Source of the DNA: an uncultured bacterium
Lineage (GTDB): Bacteria; Bacillota; Clostridia; Lachnospirales; Lachnospiraceae
Direction of reading: 5' to 3'
DNA length: 64,000 nt
Assembly (NCBI GenBank): GCA_947243845.1
Contig: CAMXIF010000009.1
Location: forward strand, 1 to 64,000
Shown here: positions 45,903-55,300 of the stretch, piece by piece
How positions within the stretch are numbered: the stretch's first letter is position 1
Layout: each line of letters begins with the position of its first letter
Program-made: the position numbers and the translations under genes
Notes under the pieces: model-generated
The model's database searches: none
What the model saw: the letters and a program-made list of their open reading frames with translations, nothing else
What the model was told of the DNA's origin: nothing

Positions 45903-47104
45903 TCTACTTCACCACCTTCTACATTATTTTTCACCATAGCATTGGGACCGATCACAACATTCTCACCTATAATAACGTCCGAGCCGATGGTTGCTACGCC
46001 GTTCTCCCCTTCAGTGGGCATTGCGCCTACTACTGCATTCTCACAGATTGTCACGTTCTCCGCCACGATACAGTGTCTCACAACCGCACCGGATTTAATC
46101 GTTGTGCCGCCCATAACGACAGCATCTTCCACGACCGCACCGGCCTCTACCTTGACGCCGCCAAAGAGAACGGAGTGTTTCACCGTACCTTTAATCCGGC
46201 ATCCATCTGTGATCAGAGCATTCTCTACCACTGCCCCCGCATTGATCTTATGACCTGTCATACCTGTATTACGGCTGTAAATCTTCCAATCCTCATCAAA
46301 AAGATTGATACCGCTATGTTCCGGATCCAACACCTCCATATTCGCTTCCCACAAAGAGGAGATGGTTCCCACGTCTTTCCAGTACCCATTAAAATGATAT
46401 GCGTACATCTGCCTCTGATCGCGCAGCAGATTGGGAATGATATTGTTACCAAAGTCATTCTCTGAATTGGGATCAGCTTCATCCTCCTCCAGATACTTTT
46501 TCAGGATATCCCAGTTAAAAATATAGATACCCATGGAAGCCAGATTCGATTTGGGATTCTTCGGTTTCTCCTGGAATTCCGTAATCTTGTCGTTTTCATC
46601 GGCCACCATCAGGCCAAACCTGGGCGCTTCTTCCCACGGAACCTCCATAACGGCAACGCTGAATTCCGCATTTTTCTCTTTGTGGAATTCAAGGAAATCA
46701 CTGTAGTCCTGTTTACAGATCTGATCGCCGGAAAGAATGATCACATACTTCGGATCATAACGCTGAATAAAGGATATATTCTGATAAATCGCATTTGCCG
46801 TGCCTTTATACCAGTCTGACCCATGCGCCTTCTGATAAGGCGGCAGAACATGCACACCGCCGTAGAGACGATCTAAATCCCACGGTTGACCATTGCCGAT
46901 ATATTCATTGAGCTCCAGTGGCTGATACTGAGTCAGGATACCTACGGTATCAATACCTGAATTGACGCAGTTGGAAAGCGGAAAGTCGATAATTCGATAT
47001 TTGCCGCCAAAAGGAACTGCCGGTTTTGCAAGCTTCTCTGTCAGTGCATACAGGCGCGAGCCTTGTCCGCCGGCAAGAAGCATTGCAATCATTTCTTTTG
47101 CCAT
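45899..47104 (-). CDS. glgC: Glucose-1-phosphate adenylyltransferase catalytic subunit
   Basis: 401 residues from [24 protein letters not shown] lies before this ATG, and the longer frame is rejected. The nucleotide loop [43 protein letters not shown]-like [13 protein letters not shown] and [11 protein letters not shown] are catalytic motifs; the C-terminal beta helix has [14 protein letters not shown]. It makes ADP-glucose from glucose-1-phosphate and ATP. Forms an operon with glgD; no glgA or glgB nearby. Confidence 0.96.
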   Translation of the reverse strand: MAKEMIAMLLAGGQGSRLYALTEKLAKPAVPFGGKYRIIDFPLSNCVNSGIDTVGILTQYQPLELNEYIGNGQPWDLDRLYGGVHVLPPYQKAHGSDWYKGTANAIYQNISFIQRYDPKYVIILSGDQICKQDYSDFLEFHKEKNAEFSVAVMEVPWEEAPRFGLMVADENDKITEFQEKPKNPKSNLASMGIYIFNWDILKKYLEEDEADPNSENDFGNNIIPNLLRDQRQMYAYHFNGYWKDVGTISSLWEANMEVLDPEHSGINLFDEDWKIYSRNTGMTGHKINAGAVVENALITDGCRIKGTVKHSVLFGGVKVEAGAVVEDAVVMGGTTIKSGAVVRHCIVAENVTICENAVVGAMPTEGENGVATIGSDVIIGENVVIGPNAMVKNNVEGGEVE

Positions 47105-47230
47105 AATACGATTCCTCCTATTTTTCTTGATAAATAAATTATATAACATATAAAATAATATTCCTAGTTGAATTGTAAAATTTATGCAAAAAAGCCATAA
47201 TTACCACAAAAATATGTATATTTTATACAA

Positions 47231-47272
47231 AATCCGACAGGCCTCTGCTTTCTATTGGTCTGTCGGATTTTT
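47231..47272. terminator. Bidirectional terminator
   Basis: AATCCGACAG (47231-47240) pairs with CTGTCGGATT (47260-47269), with T-runs outside on both strands. It ends the leftward DUF3990 cassette before glgC. Confidence 0.85.
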
Positions 47273-47288
47273 GCTGGATACTTAGTAT

Positions 47289-47519
47289 TCAAATTTGATC
47301 GAACAGTTCCTGCTCTGTTTCACATAAAATTTGTACAAGCACCTTATGGTCGAGATACTGTATCCCTTCAACCCCTCGATGAATTTTATCTGCCAGCCTG
47401 CTATGATAGTAAATGTCCATTGCCTTCTCTAATGAAATATCTCTTGTTTCAGACAGACAGGCAATCATTCTCTCTTCTAAATTCTCCTGATACACCTTTT
47501 CCAAAGCTTCCCCATCCAT
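47289..47519 (-). CDS. Small helical protein of the DUF3990 cassette
   Basis: 76 residues, acidic and mostly helical (EALEKVYQENLEERMIACLSETRDISLEKAMDIYYHSRLADKIH). Three bases separate it from the DUF3990 gene upstream. ISLEKAMDIYYHS recalls small conserved partners of such cassettes, but I cannot name a family. It is a candidate antitoxin or accessory factor. Confidence 0.7.
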   Translation of the reverse strand: MDGEALEKVYQENLEERMIACLSETRDISLEKAMDIYYHSRLADKIHRGVEGIQYLDHKVLVQILCETEQELFDQI

Positions 47520-47522
47520 AGA

Positions 47523-48002
47523 CTATACCTCCTCAAAGGATTCAAATTGCAACAGTCTGTCTATCGCTTTCTGATGAATAAACGCTATCTGATCATAGAA
47601 TGGATAAACCTTGATTTCTTTTAGAGCGCGCTCCTTATCCCAGATTCCCGTATGGTACATATCTACCACCCGAAAAACTTTATCATTTGCCACCTTGCCG
47701 AATATCAAGTCATACTTCTGATAATCCTTCTCTCCATCCCTGCACCTGCACACAAAATCAATCCATTCTGTCAAATCTTCATCAAAAGATTTTATCGAAA
47801 GTCCATCGGTATTATCATCCATCCGATAAAGATTCACAATGGCAGAATCTTTCCCCAGAATACTTGCCTTACGCCTCGCCCATCTTTCGGCCTGATCTCT
47901 AACTGTTGTTACATAAAAACCCATACCAAAATCAAGCGCACGATAAGAATGCTGAACATCCGGCCTCTTTACAATCTCTGTCGAGCCATGATAAACAATC
48001 AT
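47523..48002 (-). CDS. DUF3990 protein, ADP-ribosyltransferase-like
   Basis: 159 residues. VYHGSTEIV at residues 3-11, ALDFGMGFYVTTVRDQAERWARR and YDLIFGKVANDKVFRVVDMY fit DUF3990, which I know as a member of the ADP-ribosyltransferase fold clan. The last 20 residues (QIAFIHQKAIDRLLQFESFEEV) are the usual family end. Catalytic competence is not proven from sequence: a clear active-site Glu in the classic place is hard to assign. Its start overlaps the DUF3791 gene (ATGA), so the two are coupled. Confidence 0.8.
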   Translation of the reverse strand: MIVYHGSTEIVKRPDVQHSYRALDFGMGFYVTTVRDQAERWARRKASILGKDSAIVNLYRMDDNTDGLSIKSFDEDLTEWIDFVCRCRDGEKDYQKYDLIFGKVANDKVFRVVDMYHTGIWDKERALKEIKVYPFYDQIAFIHQKAIDRLLQFESFEEV

Positions 48003-48214
48003 ACTGTCACACCCCGCACTTCCAAATATTCCCTGATATCGTCCACGATATAGCCCGTACCCTGCGTATGCAGTATATCGTAGTGAGGCACAAGATAACC
48101 ATCAATACAGCCGGCGCTCTGTAATTTCTGATAAACCTCAGACGGCAGTTTATCCCATTTATCGGCGCAGGCATGAATCATATACACAACAAAGGAAAAA
48201 GACTCTTTATCCAC
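47999..48214 (-). CDS. DUF3791 protein
   Basis: 71 residues starting at a GTG that has AGGAGG six bases upstream; the ATG at 48229 contains that ribosome site in its own coding sequence and is less likely. The sequence FVVYMIHACADKWDKLPSEVYQKLQSAGCI ... YDILHTQGTGYIVDDIREYLEVRG is a typical DUF3791. First gene of the cassette; the partner toxin-like gene overlaps by four bases. An antitoxin or immunity role is possible but not shown. Confidence 0.85.
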   Translation of the reverse strand: MDKESFSFVVYMIHACADKWDKLPSEVYQKLQSAGCIDGYLVPHYDILHTQGTGYIVDDIREYLEVRGVTV

Positions 48215-48263
48215 ACATAACCTCCTCATACAAAGAATCCTTGTACAGCATTAAGTATACAAA

Positions 48264-48292
48264 AAAATCCGCATTTTAACAATGCGGATTTT
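48264..48292. terminator. Bidirectional terminator
   Basis: AAAATCCGCATT (48264-48275) and AATGCGGATTTT (48281-48292), 12-bp perfect arms with a 5-nt loop. It ends the deacetylase transcript before the DUF3791 cassette. Confidence 0.9.
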
Positions 48293-48316
48293 CATACTAA
48301 TCACCCTGATTATGTT

Positions 48317-49321
48317 CTACTCCCCGGACACCTGCGTCCCATCGGCCTTCATGTGGTACTTATCCTTATAAATTAACTGCGAAATGGGCACCAGTTCATA
48401 TCCCTTATCCTGCAGTCCCGTGATTACTGATTCCAGAGCGTCAGCTGTAAATTTGGCCCCATTGTGCATGAGGATTATGGCTCCGTTGTTCAGCTTATCA
48501 GACTCTACTACGCGTTTCACGATATCTTCTACCCCGTAGTCTTTCCAATCGAGAGAATCAATCGACCATTGAATGGGATAATATCCGCATGCCTGGGCGT
48601 TTGTTATGACATGATTGTCATAATCTCCATAGGGCGGCCGGAACAGGAACATTTCATATCCTGTCAGTTCCTGCACCTTAGTATGTACTTTCATCAGCTC
48701 TTCTTTACATTCTTCATCCGAGAGCTGTGACATATTTTTATGATTTTCACTGTGGTTGCCCAGGTCGTGGCCTGCTGCCAGTATCGCCTTCACATCATCC
48801 GGGTAGGATTCCACCCAGCCGCCTGTCATGAAAAAGGTCACTTTAACATTATGTTTCTTTAAAATATCCAGAATCCGCCCGGTGTCTTCATTCCCCCAGG
48901 CCGCATCAAAACTTAAGGCCACCTGTTTTTTATCTGTCTCCACACAGTAAATGGGGAGTTCCCTGCCACCCACGGAACTGTTGACGGTAATGGAATCTGG
49001 CAGCACCCTGATCACTCCTTGGATGAGAGCCAGTGTTGCCAATAGAAACGCTGCGGATTTGGCAGTCTGCATCAGCGCATTCTTCATAAAGTCTTCCCGT
49101 CTTCGTTCCGCTTTGGTCTGCGGCTTCTCCGTGGCACAGACAGAGCCGCAATACTGTCCATACCCCCGCATCCGCTTCCTTTCGGCATTCCACTCTTCCA
49201 CCTTTTCCTGTTCAGGCCAGGTGCCGGTCTTTCCTCCCTTCTCGCGTTCCCGCTGTATTTTATTCTCCAATTCTCCTAGGGCAAGTCTGAGTTTATCATT
49301 CCAGCTTCTTTTTTTCGGCAT
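48317..49321 (-). CDS. Membrane-anchored polysaccharide deacetylase
   Basis: 334 residues from one of two adjacent ATGs after GGAGGACT. A basic cytoplasmic N-terminus of about 80 residues (MPKKRSWNDKLRLALGELENKI) is followed by one membrane helix (SAAFLLATLALIQGVIRVLP), then a NodB-homology domain: ALSFDAAWGN (Asp; the usual second Asp is Ala-Trp, as in PdaB/PdaA-like), HDLGNHSENHKNM (zinc His pair), RPPYGDYD and ILMHNG. Likely peptidoglycan or spore-wall related deacetylation. Palindrome TGACA-N4-TGTCA at 48607-48620. Confidence 0.9.
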   Translation of the reverse strand: MPKKRSWNDKLRLALGELENKIQREREKGGKTGTWPEQEKVEEWNAERKRMRGYGQYCGSVCATEKPQTKAERRREDFMKNALMQTAKSAAFLLATLALIQGVIRVLPDSITVNSSVGGRELPIYCVETDKKQVALSFDAAWGNEDTGRILDILKKHNVKVTFFMTGGWVESYPDDVKAILAAGHDLGNHSENHKNMSQLSDEECKEELMKVHTKVQELTGYEMFLFRPPYGDYDNHVITNAQACGYYPIQWSIDSLDWKDYGVEDIVKRVVESDKLNNGAIILMHNGAKFTADALESVITGLQDKGYELVPISQLIYKDKYHMKADGTQVSGE

Positions 49322-49472
49322 CATAGTCCTCCATATCAGGGCATTCGCTGCGATGACAACGCGTTCTGATCTCCTGCGCACTGCTTTTTAGTTAAGTATA
49401 TGCAGCATATCCCACTTCTTTGTTATTTTTTCCAAAAAAGGACAACTTTCACGCCGGTGGAATCTCCACATA

Positions 49473-49508
49473 AAAAGAACGGCCTCCTCCACCAAAGACC
49501 GTTCTTTT
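49473..49508. terminator. Terminator between nagB and deacetylase
   Basis: AAAAGAACGG (49473-49482) pairs with CCGTTCTTTT (49499-49508). It ends the leftward nagB transcript. Confidence 0.8.
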
Positions 49509-49531
49509 CTCATCCCTTAGTTTTATAAAAA

Positions 49532-50263
49532 TCAAAGACTCACTTTAGACAATGCCGCCTCATCGGCAACGATTGTCACATCATTGTGAAGCTGCAGCAC
49601 AGATGCCGGCACCTTCGGTGTGATGGCTCCGTAGAAAGCTTCTTTCACGATGGACGCCTTGTCCTCCCCGCTGACCACAAGCAGTATCTTCCTCGCCCGC
49701 ATGATGGTCTTAATCCCCATGGTATATGCCTGTCTCGGCACTTCTTCCTCAGAAGCAAAGAAGCGTCTGTTGGCTGTGATGGTAGACTCTGTCAGGTCAA
49801 CACAATGCGTCTCGGCCTCAAAAATCTCCGCCGGCTCATTAAACCCGATATGGCCGTTATGCCCCAGCCCCAGAAGCTGCAGATCTACACCACCGGTAGC
49901 CGCAATGACCCGATCATAATCTTCGCAGGCTTTTTTCGCATCAGGCTCCATGCCATCCGGCAGGAAAGTCCTCTTCAAATCAACATTCACTTTACCAAAC
50001 AGATTATCATGCATAAAATAATAATAGCTCTGTTCATTCTCCCGGTTAAGTCCTTTGTATTCATCCAAGTTGACTGTTGTCACGCTTGAAAAATCCAAAT
50101 CCCCCTTCTGATACCGTTCTACCAAATCAGCATATGTCCCAATCGGTGTAGAACCTGTAGCCAGGCCGAGCACACAGTCCGGCTTCATGATAATCTGTGC
50201 AGAAATAATGTTAGCTGCCTTTCTGCTCATATCATCATAGTCTCTTGCCTTAATAACCCTCAT
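49532..50263 (-). CDS. nagB: Glucosamine-6-phosphate deaminase
   Basis: 243 residues; the second of two adjacent ATGs is better spaced from AAGGAGG. It converts glucosamine-6-phosphate to fructose-6-phosphate and ammonia. Family motifs LGLATGSTPIGTYADLV, VNLDEYKGL, LLGLGHNGHIGFNEP and the C-terminal lid are present. It stands alone without nagA but fits with the GH20 enzyme in use of amino sugars. Confidence 0.95.
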   Translation of the reverse strand: MRVIKARDYDDMSRKAANIISAQIIMKPDCVLGLATGSTPIGTYADLVERYQKGDLDFSSVTTVNLDEYKGLNRENEQSYYYFMHDNLFGKVNVDLKRTFLPDGMEPDAKKACEDYDRVIAATGGVDLQLLGLGHNGHIGFNEPAEIFEAETHCVDLTESTITANRRFFASEEEVPRQAYTMGIKTIMRARKILLVVSGEDKASIVKEAFYGAITPKVPASVLQLHNDVTIVADEAALSKVSL

Positions 50264-50314
50264 CATCGTCCTCCTTTTTACAAATAATGTAATTACTGTA
50301 ACGATACCATATAA

Positions 50315-51247
50315 TCACGGATAAAGCAACTTTCTCACGGACATATCAAGTGTATCTTTGTCAATCGGTACATTGTCCAGTTGAATCCTTTGCAGTTTCT
50401 TTAGATTGCTCAGATCCGGCAGTGTCTTTATATGTTTCAAATCCTGAAGTTTCAAAATCTCAAGATTGATCAAAGAAGAAATGAAATCCAGATCCTCCAG
50501 CTTCATAATTCTCCAGAGTTCTAGTTCCCTCAGGCTTTGCAGACCGCCCAACCCGGACAGATCAGAATTTCCGCACCACAGCAGCCGGAAAGTATCCAGG
50601 GAAAGTTCCTTTAAAAAGCCAAAATCCGCCACTTTAATGCCGCGCAGGGACAAATTCTTAAGCTTTGGCAGCTGGGTAATGCTCTTCAGGTTCTTTTGGG
50701 CTTTCTTGCCAAGATACAGGGTGTGCAGATTCTCGTATTGCAGAAGCCACTTACAGTCAAAACGTATGCTGCCGCCCATGGTATCCGCATAGAGGAGCAA
50801 TTCCTCCAGAGAATGAGAAAGATGATTGACAAACTGATAATCACGACAGTCAAATAGATGAAGGTGCAGTCCCTTTAGGTTGGAAAGTTCACACAGATAT
50901 TCGGGGTTGACAGCCTCTTTATGATAGCGAAGATATGCTTCCAGCCAGACTTTTGACAGATGTGGCATCTGTCCCAGAACTGACAGGTCAAAGGTCTCAC
51001 ACGTGGTGCCGACACTGAAAATCCTGAGATACAGATCCGGCCTTCTTTCCAGGATACGGTCTATCACCTCATAGGCCTTTATCGGAAGCCTGCTGCTAAT
51101 CTGTATCATCTTGATACGGCCATCCTGCTCGATCTCTTCCAGCAGTTCCGGCGTGATATCTTTATATCCGATTTCTTTTATCAGGCCATTGTTAAAAGAT
51201 TTTTCAGCAATATGAATATGATTGGTAAAACAGATCCTCGCGCCCAT
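50315..51247 (-). CDS. Cytoplasmic leucine-rich repeat protein
   Basis: 310 residues from MGARICFTNHIHIAEKSF, with AGGAGG nine bases before the ATG; an alternative start at 51283 reads through this ribosome site. After about 130 residues the chain shows leucine-rich units of about 22 residues (LHTLYLGKKAQKNLKSITQLPKLKNLSLRGIKVADFGFLKEL; LRELELWRIMKLEDLDFISSL). No signal peptide, so probably intracellular, protein-binding. Lies 47 bp after the GGADGPTSIF gene on the same strand, possibly an operon. Function unknown. Confidence 0.75.
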   Translation of the reverse strand: MGARICFTNHIHIAEKSFNNGLIKEIGYKDITPELLEEIEQDGRIKMIQISSRLPIKAYEVIDRILERRPDLYLRIFSVGTTCETFDLSVLGQMPHLSKVWLEAYLRYHKEAVNPEYLCELSNLKGLHLHLFDCRDYQFVNHLSHSLEELLLYADTMGGSIRFDCKWLLQYENLHTLYLGKKAQKNLKSITQLPKLKNLSLRGIKVADFGFLKELSLDTFRLLWCGNSDLSGLGGLQSLRELELWRIMKLEDLDFISSLINLEILKLQDLKHIKTLPDLSNLKKLQRIQLDNVPIDKDTLDMSVRKLLYP

Positions 51248-51294
51248 GCGTACATACCTCCTGTGCGAAACTTCTCCCGGCATCCTCTATTCCT

Positions 51295-51957
51295 TTAATC
51301 CACCGAAGCCAGAGCCGTAAGCAATGAAGAGTACCGTTTTGACTCTTCCCGGATATCCTCCTCAGTAACTCCATAATAAAGGTGCAGTCTGCGGCTGATC
51401 TGCCTTAACTTCCTCATGGCCTTTTTGCTCCCGCTATAAGACATCCCCAGAACATCCCATAGGTAATCAATCTCTATCTCCATTCTTCCGCCTTCTATGC
51501 AGATTTCATAGACATGAAAGTCCATCGTAAACTGATCATCCGTTATCTTAGAGGCTGCCTCTCTCCTCCGCTCTATCTGACGAAACATTTCTTCCATGGT
51601 TTCTCTCGTATATTCCTTTGGCCTTACGACCTCCGCCAGCCCCTTCAGCAGTTCCGGCCGGTTTTGCATGATCAGCGCTTCCCGCAAGCCGTCCTTCATG
51701 TCCTGATATTGCCGGCTTTCTTTGGACATTTCTCTTGCAGCATACTCCCTTTTCATAAAGGCTGTGACCTGCTTCAGGGAGTGCGGATTGGGGCGGATAC
51801 ATTTGGCGATCCGCTTGCGCCTCTGTTCATACAGCCAATTCTTGATCCGCACTTTAAGCGGCCCTTTTCCTGTCCTGCCTGCTATGAAAATGCTGGTAGG
51901 GCCGTCCGCCCCGCCAATGATGCTGACATTTTTGACACTCTTGTCACTTTTATTCAT
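51295..51957 (-). CDS. Soluble protein with N-terminal GGADGPTSIF motif
   Basis: 220 residues from the ATG at 51957 (MNKSDKSVKNVSIIGG); a GTG four codons earlier is also possible. Residues about 10-25, VSIIGGADGPTSIFIAGR, match a conserved stretch of the membrane beta subunit of Na+-pumping decarboxylases, yet the rest is soluble, basic and helical (KVRIKNWLYEQRRKRIAKCIRPNPHSLKQV). I recall this motif at the start of other Lachnospiraceae proteins; its role is unknown to me. Upstream of the LRR gene. Palindrome TGACA-N4-TGTCA at 51933-51946, in its first codons. Confidence 0.7.
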   Translation of the reverse strand: MNKSDKSVKNVSIIGGADGPTSIFIAGRTGKGPLKVRIKNWLYEQRRKRIAKCIRPNPHSLKQVTAFMKREYAAREMSKESRQYQDMKDGLREALIMQNRPELLKGLAEVVRPKEYTRETMEEMFRQIERRREAASKITDDQFTMDFHVYEICIEGGRMEIEIDYLWDVLGMSYSGSKKAMRKLRQISRRLHLYYGVTEEDIREESKRYSSLLTALASVD

Positions 51958-52103
51958 CAAAACTTTCACCCCATTTTTCCTGTGGATATGATATCATAGA
52001 CGCAGGCAAAACAGCCTGCGTCACAAGAATTACTGCGTAATTGTATAATTCACCCCAACGCCATAATAATTGTACCAATAATATAACCAAAGGAGAACCT
52101 AAC

Positions 52104-52370
52104 ATGGCCAGAAGAGAATCCCTGCCGCAGATCAAACTTTCAGATGCCCAAAAGGAAAAACTGAACGCCGAAATCAAAGCTTTTTATCTGGATGAGCGCG
52201 GCGAAGAAATCGGACTGATCGAACAGATGCAGTTATATGAATTATTTGAGCGGAAGATGGCACCAATCATTTACAATCGGGCACTTGATGATGCCAAAAG
52301 ATGGTTCGCTCAAATGATGGATAACCTGGATTCCGATTTCTACGCCCTGTATAAGGAAGAAGATATCTGA
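52104..52370 (+). CDS. DUF2164 family protein
   Basis: 88 residues from MARRESLPQIKLSDAQKEKL; AAAGGAG lies nine bases before the ATG. It is acidic and helical, with DERGEEIGLIEQMQLYELFERKMAPIIYNRALDDAKRW typical of DUF2164. The function is not known to me. It stands alone and is convergent with the large esterase gene (stops 19 bp apart). Confidence 0.85.
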   Translation: MARRESLPQIKLSDAQKEKLNAEIKAFYLDERGEEIGLIEQMQLYELFERKMAPIIYNRALDDAKRWFAQMMDNLDSDFYALYKEEDI

Positions 52371-52389
52371 TCTCCAACGGCAGGTTTTG

Positions 52390-55300
52390 TCAGTTCTGCT
52401 CTCCTGTCTTTAAGCTAAAAGAGAGCAGACTTGCAGCGCCATCCCCGCGATAGGTCAGATAGACTGCCTGTGTGCCGTCAGGAATATGCACCGGCGCACT
52501 GTATTCTTCCCATACATTGGAATACCTGATGGGAATCTTCGCCAGCGCCTCGCCGTCCCAGACCGTGCGCACCTCAAAACAGCCTCCTGCATATCCCCTG
52601 GTCTTTATCGAGATTTCCGTCACATTCTTGCAGGCAAAGTATTTGAATCCTGCCGTAGCGGAATCTTTCATATTGCCGATGTACCCCGATTCCTCATCTC
52701 CGTCTCTGCCGTCCTGCATGATCTTGGGAAATCTATCATCACCCACATAGACCGACTCTGTATCCGTAAAGAGATTGCAGGCCAGGTACGCCCCGTATTC
52801 TCCCTCGCCCCGAAGCGGCGCTCCGTTTAGGCCGCAGGAAGTCATCTCTACCTGTGGAATACTGCCGTCCTCTGCTATCTTGATTTTCTCCGCGCAGCCC
52901 TGTCTGCTGTACCAGGTACCATTGGTGTGACGGTGATAGAAAATATACCAGTCTTCCCCAATCTGTACAATGCTTCCATGATTATTGGCCCCATAAGCCA
53001 TGGGTTTATCCGCCGGTTTATAAGTGTCTATATGCAGATCGCAGTTGCTGACGATCACGCCGCCATAAACAAAATCCCCGTCCGGCTTCTTGCTCACCGC
53101 ATAACACAGTTCATGCATTGCAATAGAAGAATAGACAAAGTAATAATCCGTTCCCACTTTGCGGATAGATGCCGCCTCAAAATATTCGTGTCCCTCAAAC
53201 CCGGAACCGGCGCTGTGCTCACATCCCGGCACCACAAGCTTAGGAGCCTCCTCTATGGTCAGCATATCCGCCCCCAGAACAGTCACCATCGCCCCGATCC
53301 TGGATTTATCGCCTCTGGGACAAAATCCCGTATAGAGATAGGTTCTGTTATCCTCCGTCAACACGCCCGGATCAAACTGCGGCTGATCGCCCTCCTTTTC
53401 TCCCAGACGGATACCGTCCTGATAGTGCACATAGCCATAAAAACAAAACTCACCCGCAGGGGTATCGCAGACTGCCACCGATACCACGGACACATGATCC
53501 AACACATAGTACAGATAATATCTGCCGTCCGGCCCCACCGTCACATCCGGCGCATACAGACACATTTTCCCATCTCTGTTGAGAGGGTCGGAGGTCTTCG
53601 GATAGATAACGCCTTCATAGCGCCAATTCCCCAGGTCACTTACCGGCGCAGACCAGCTCACATAATCCCCCAGACAGAATACATGCCCGTTATAATAATC
53701 ATGGGAGCCATAGACGTACACCCTGTCGCCAAACACATAAGGTTCCCCGTCCGGAATATATTCCCAGGAAGGCAGATAGGGATTAAAAGCCTGTTTCGGG
53801 AACAAAGCCTGTAAAAACCGCACCGCACATCGTCTCCAAAAGTTCCAGTCATGCCTGCCGGAGGCAAAGAAGTCCATTATCGGCACACCCTGTCCCTGAA
53901 TCTCCTTCACATTGGCAACAGTTTTCTCATAGAAATGATCCTGTGCGCCGCAGCCCACAAACAACAGATCCATCTCCTCCCGAAACCGATCCGCATGATA
54001 CAGAAGCTCTCTATAATCTTCCTCCTCATCCGCAATCACAAACCCGCCGCTGAAAATGCCCAGCGAAGCAAACAAATCCGTATGGTGCAGGGCAATCTTC
54101 TGGGACTGCATACCGCCCATGGAAAGCCCTGCCATGGCTCTGTGGCCTTTATCTGCCAGAGTAGCATACCGCCCGTCAATATAGGGGATGCAGTCCTGCA
54201 CCAGTTCCTCCTCAAAGGAACCCACCGCATAATGGCTTGCGCCATCCGCCCGAAAAGCATACCCTGTATTCATCACGATAAGCATTTCCGTCATCCGGCC
54301 GGCCGCGATCAGGTTATCAGCCATATTGGCAATCTTGCCCTGCCGGAACCACCCAATCTCATTTTCTCCCCCGCCATGCTGCAGGTAGAGTACCGGATAT
54401 CTCTTGCCACCGCAGGCATCATAGCCCGGCGGCGTATAAACATAACACAGCTTCATCCGCCCTGTCTGGGAGGAGGTATAATAGTCCATATGCACCTGAC
54501 CGTGAGGGACGTTGTGCAGTTCATGATATGTAAATTCCGGATCCGGCACATCCAGATAGTTGATAGCCTGAAAACATCCATATCCCACCGGCGCCTGTAC
54601 ATTCAGCACCCTTGTGCCGTTCACATCGAACGTGACATAATGGAATCCCGGCTCCACATCCTCCATAACGCCATACCAGTATCCCTGGTGCTGCAAATCC
54701 TCCTGCAGACTCATGCGGCCGCAGTCAAACACATCCACTTCCACTTGCCTCGCACCGGGCGCATACAGAGAAATCTTTACGCTTCCATCTTCCCTGCATG
54801 TAAATCCCGGCTGTTCCTCTATGTAACGGCCGGCAGGTCTTCCCTGCTCATCGGTCTCAAAGCAGACCTGCTTATACACAGGTTCAAAAAATAACATCTG
54901 TTCTTCACGGCCCTGTCTTTGCAGTTGTCTTTCTGAAACCCATTCATTCTCTACACCTAAACGAATCCCATCAGCCACCGCCGATTGCTTCCCGGCAGCC
55001 GCATACCTTTTCCCTATATTCTCTTCCCACTGCCCTTTCCTATCCCGCAGGGCATCTTCTCCCCTTTTGATATCTTTCTCAGTCTCCCATCTAAAAAGGG
55101 CCGGCACAAAGTCCGCCAGGCTTTTTCTCCAGACCATCCATTCATGATACCCCTCATAGATCCTGTTCATCACCGGCACTGCCGCCTGCTCTAACTGCAC
55201 CGTATAATGCTCCTGGCTCTCAAGAATCTCCTTCTCCTCGCTTCCGCAGGACAGAAAGACCAGACGGGGCTTATCCTGCGCTGAGATGACGGATTCCAAC

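Noticed and set aside
51950..52177. 75-codon minus-strand ORF between the GGADGPTSIF gene and DUF2164
   Set aside because: No ribosome site, and it overlaps the well-supported DUF2164 gene and its promoter region.
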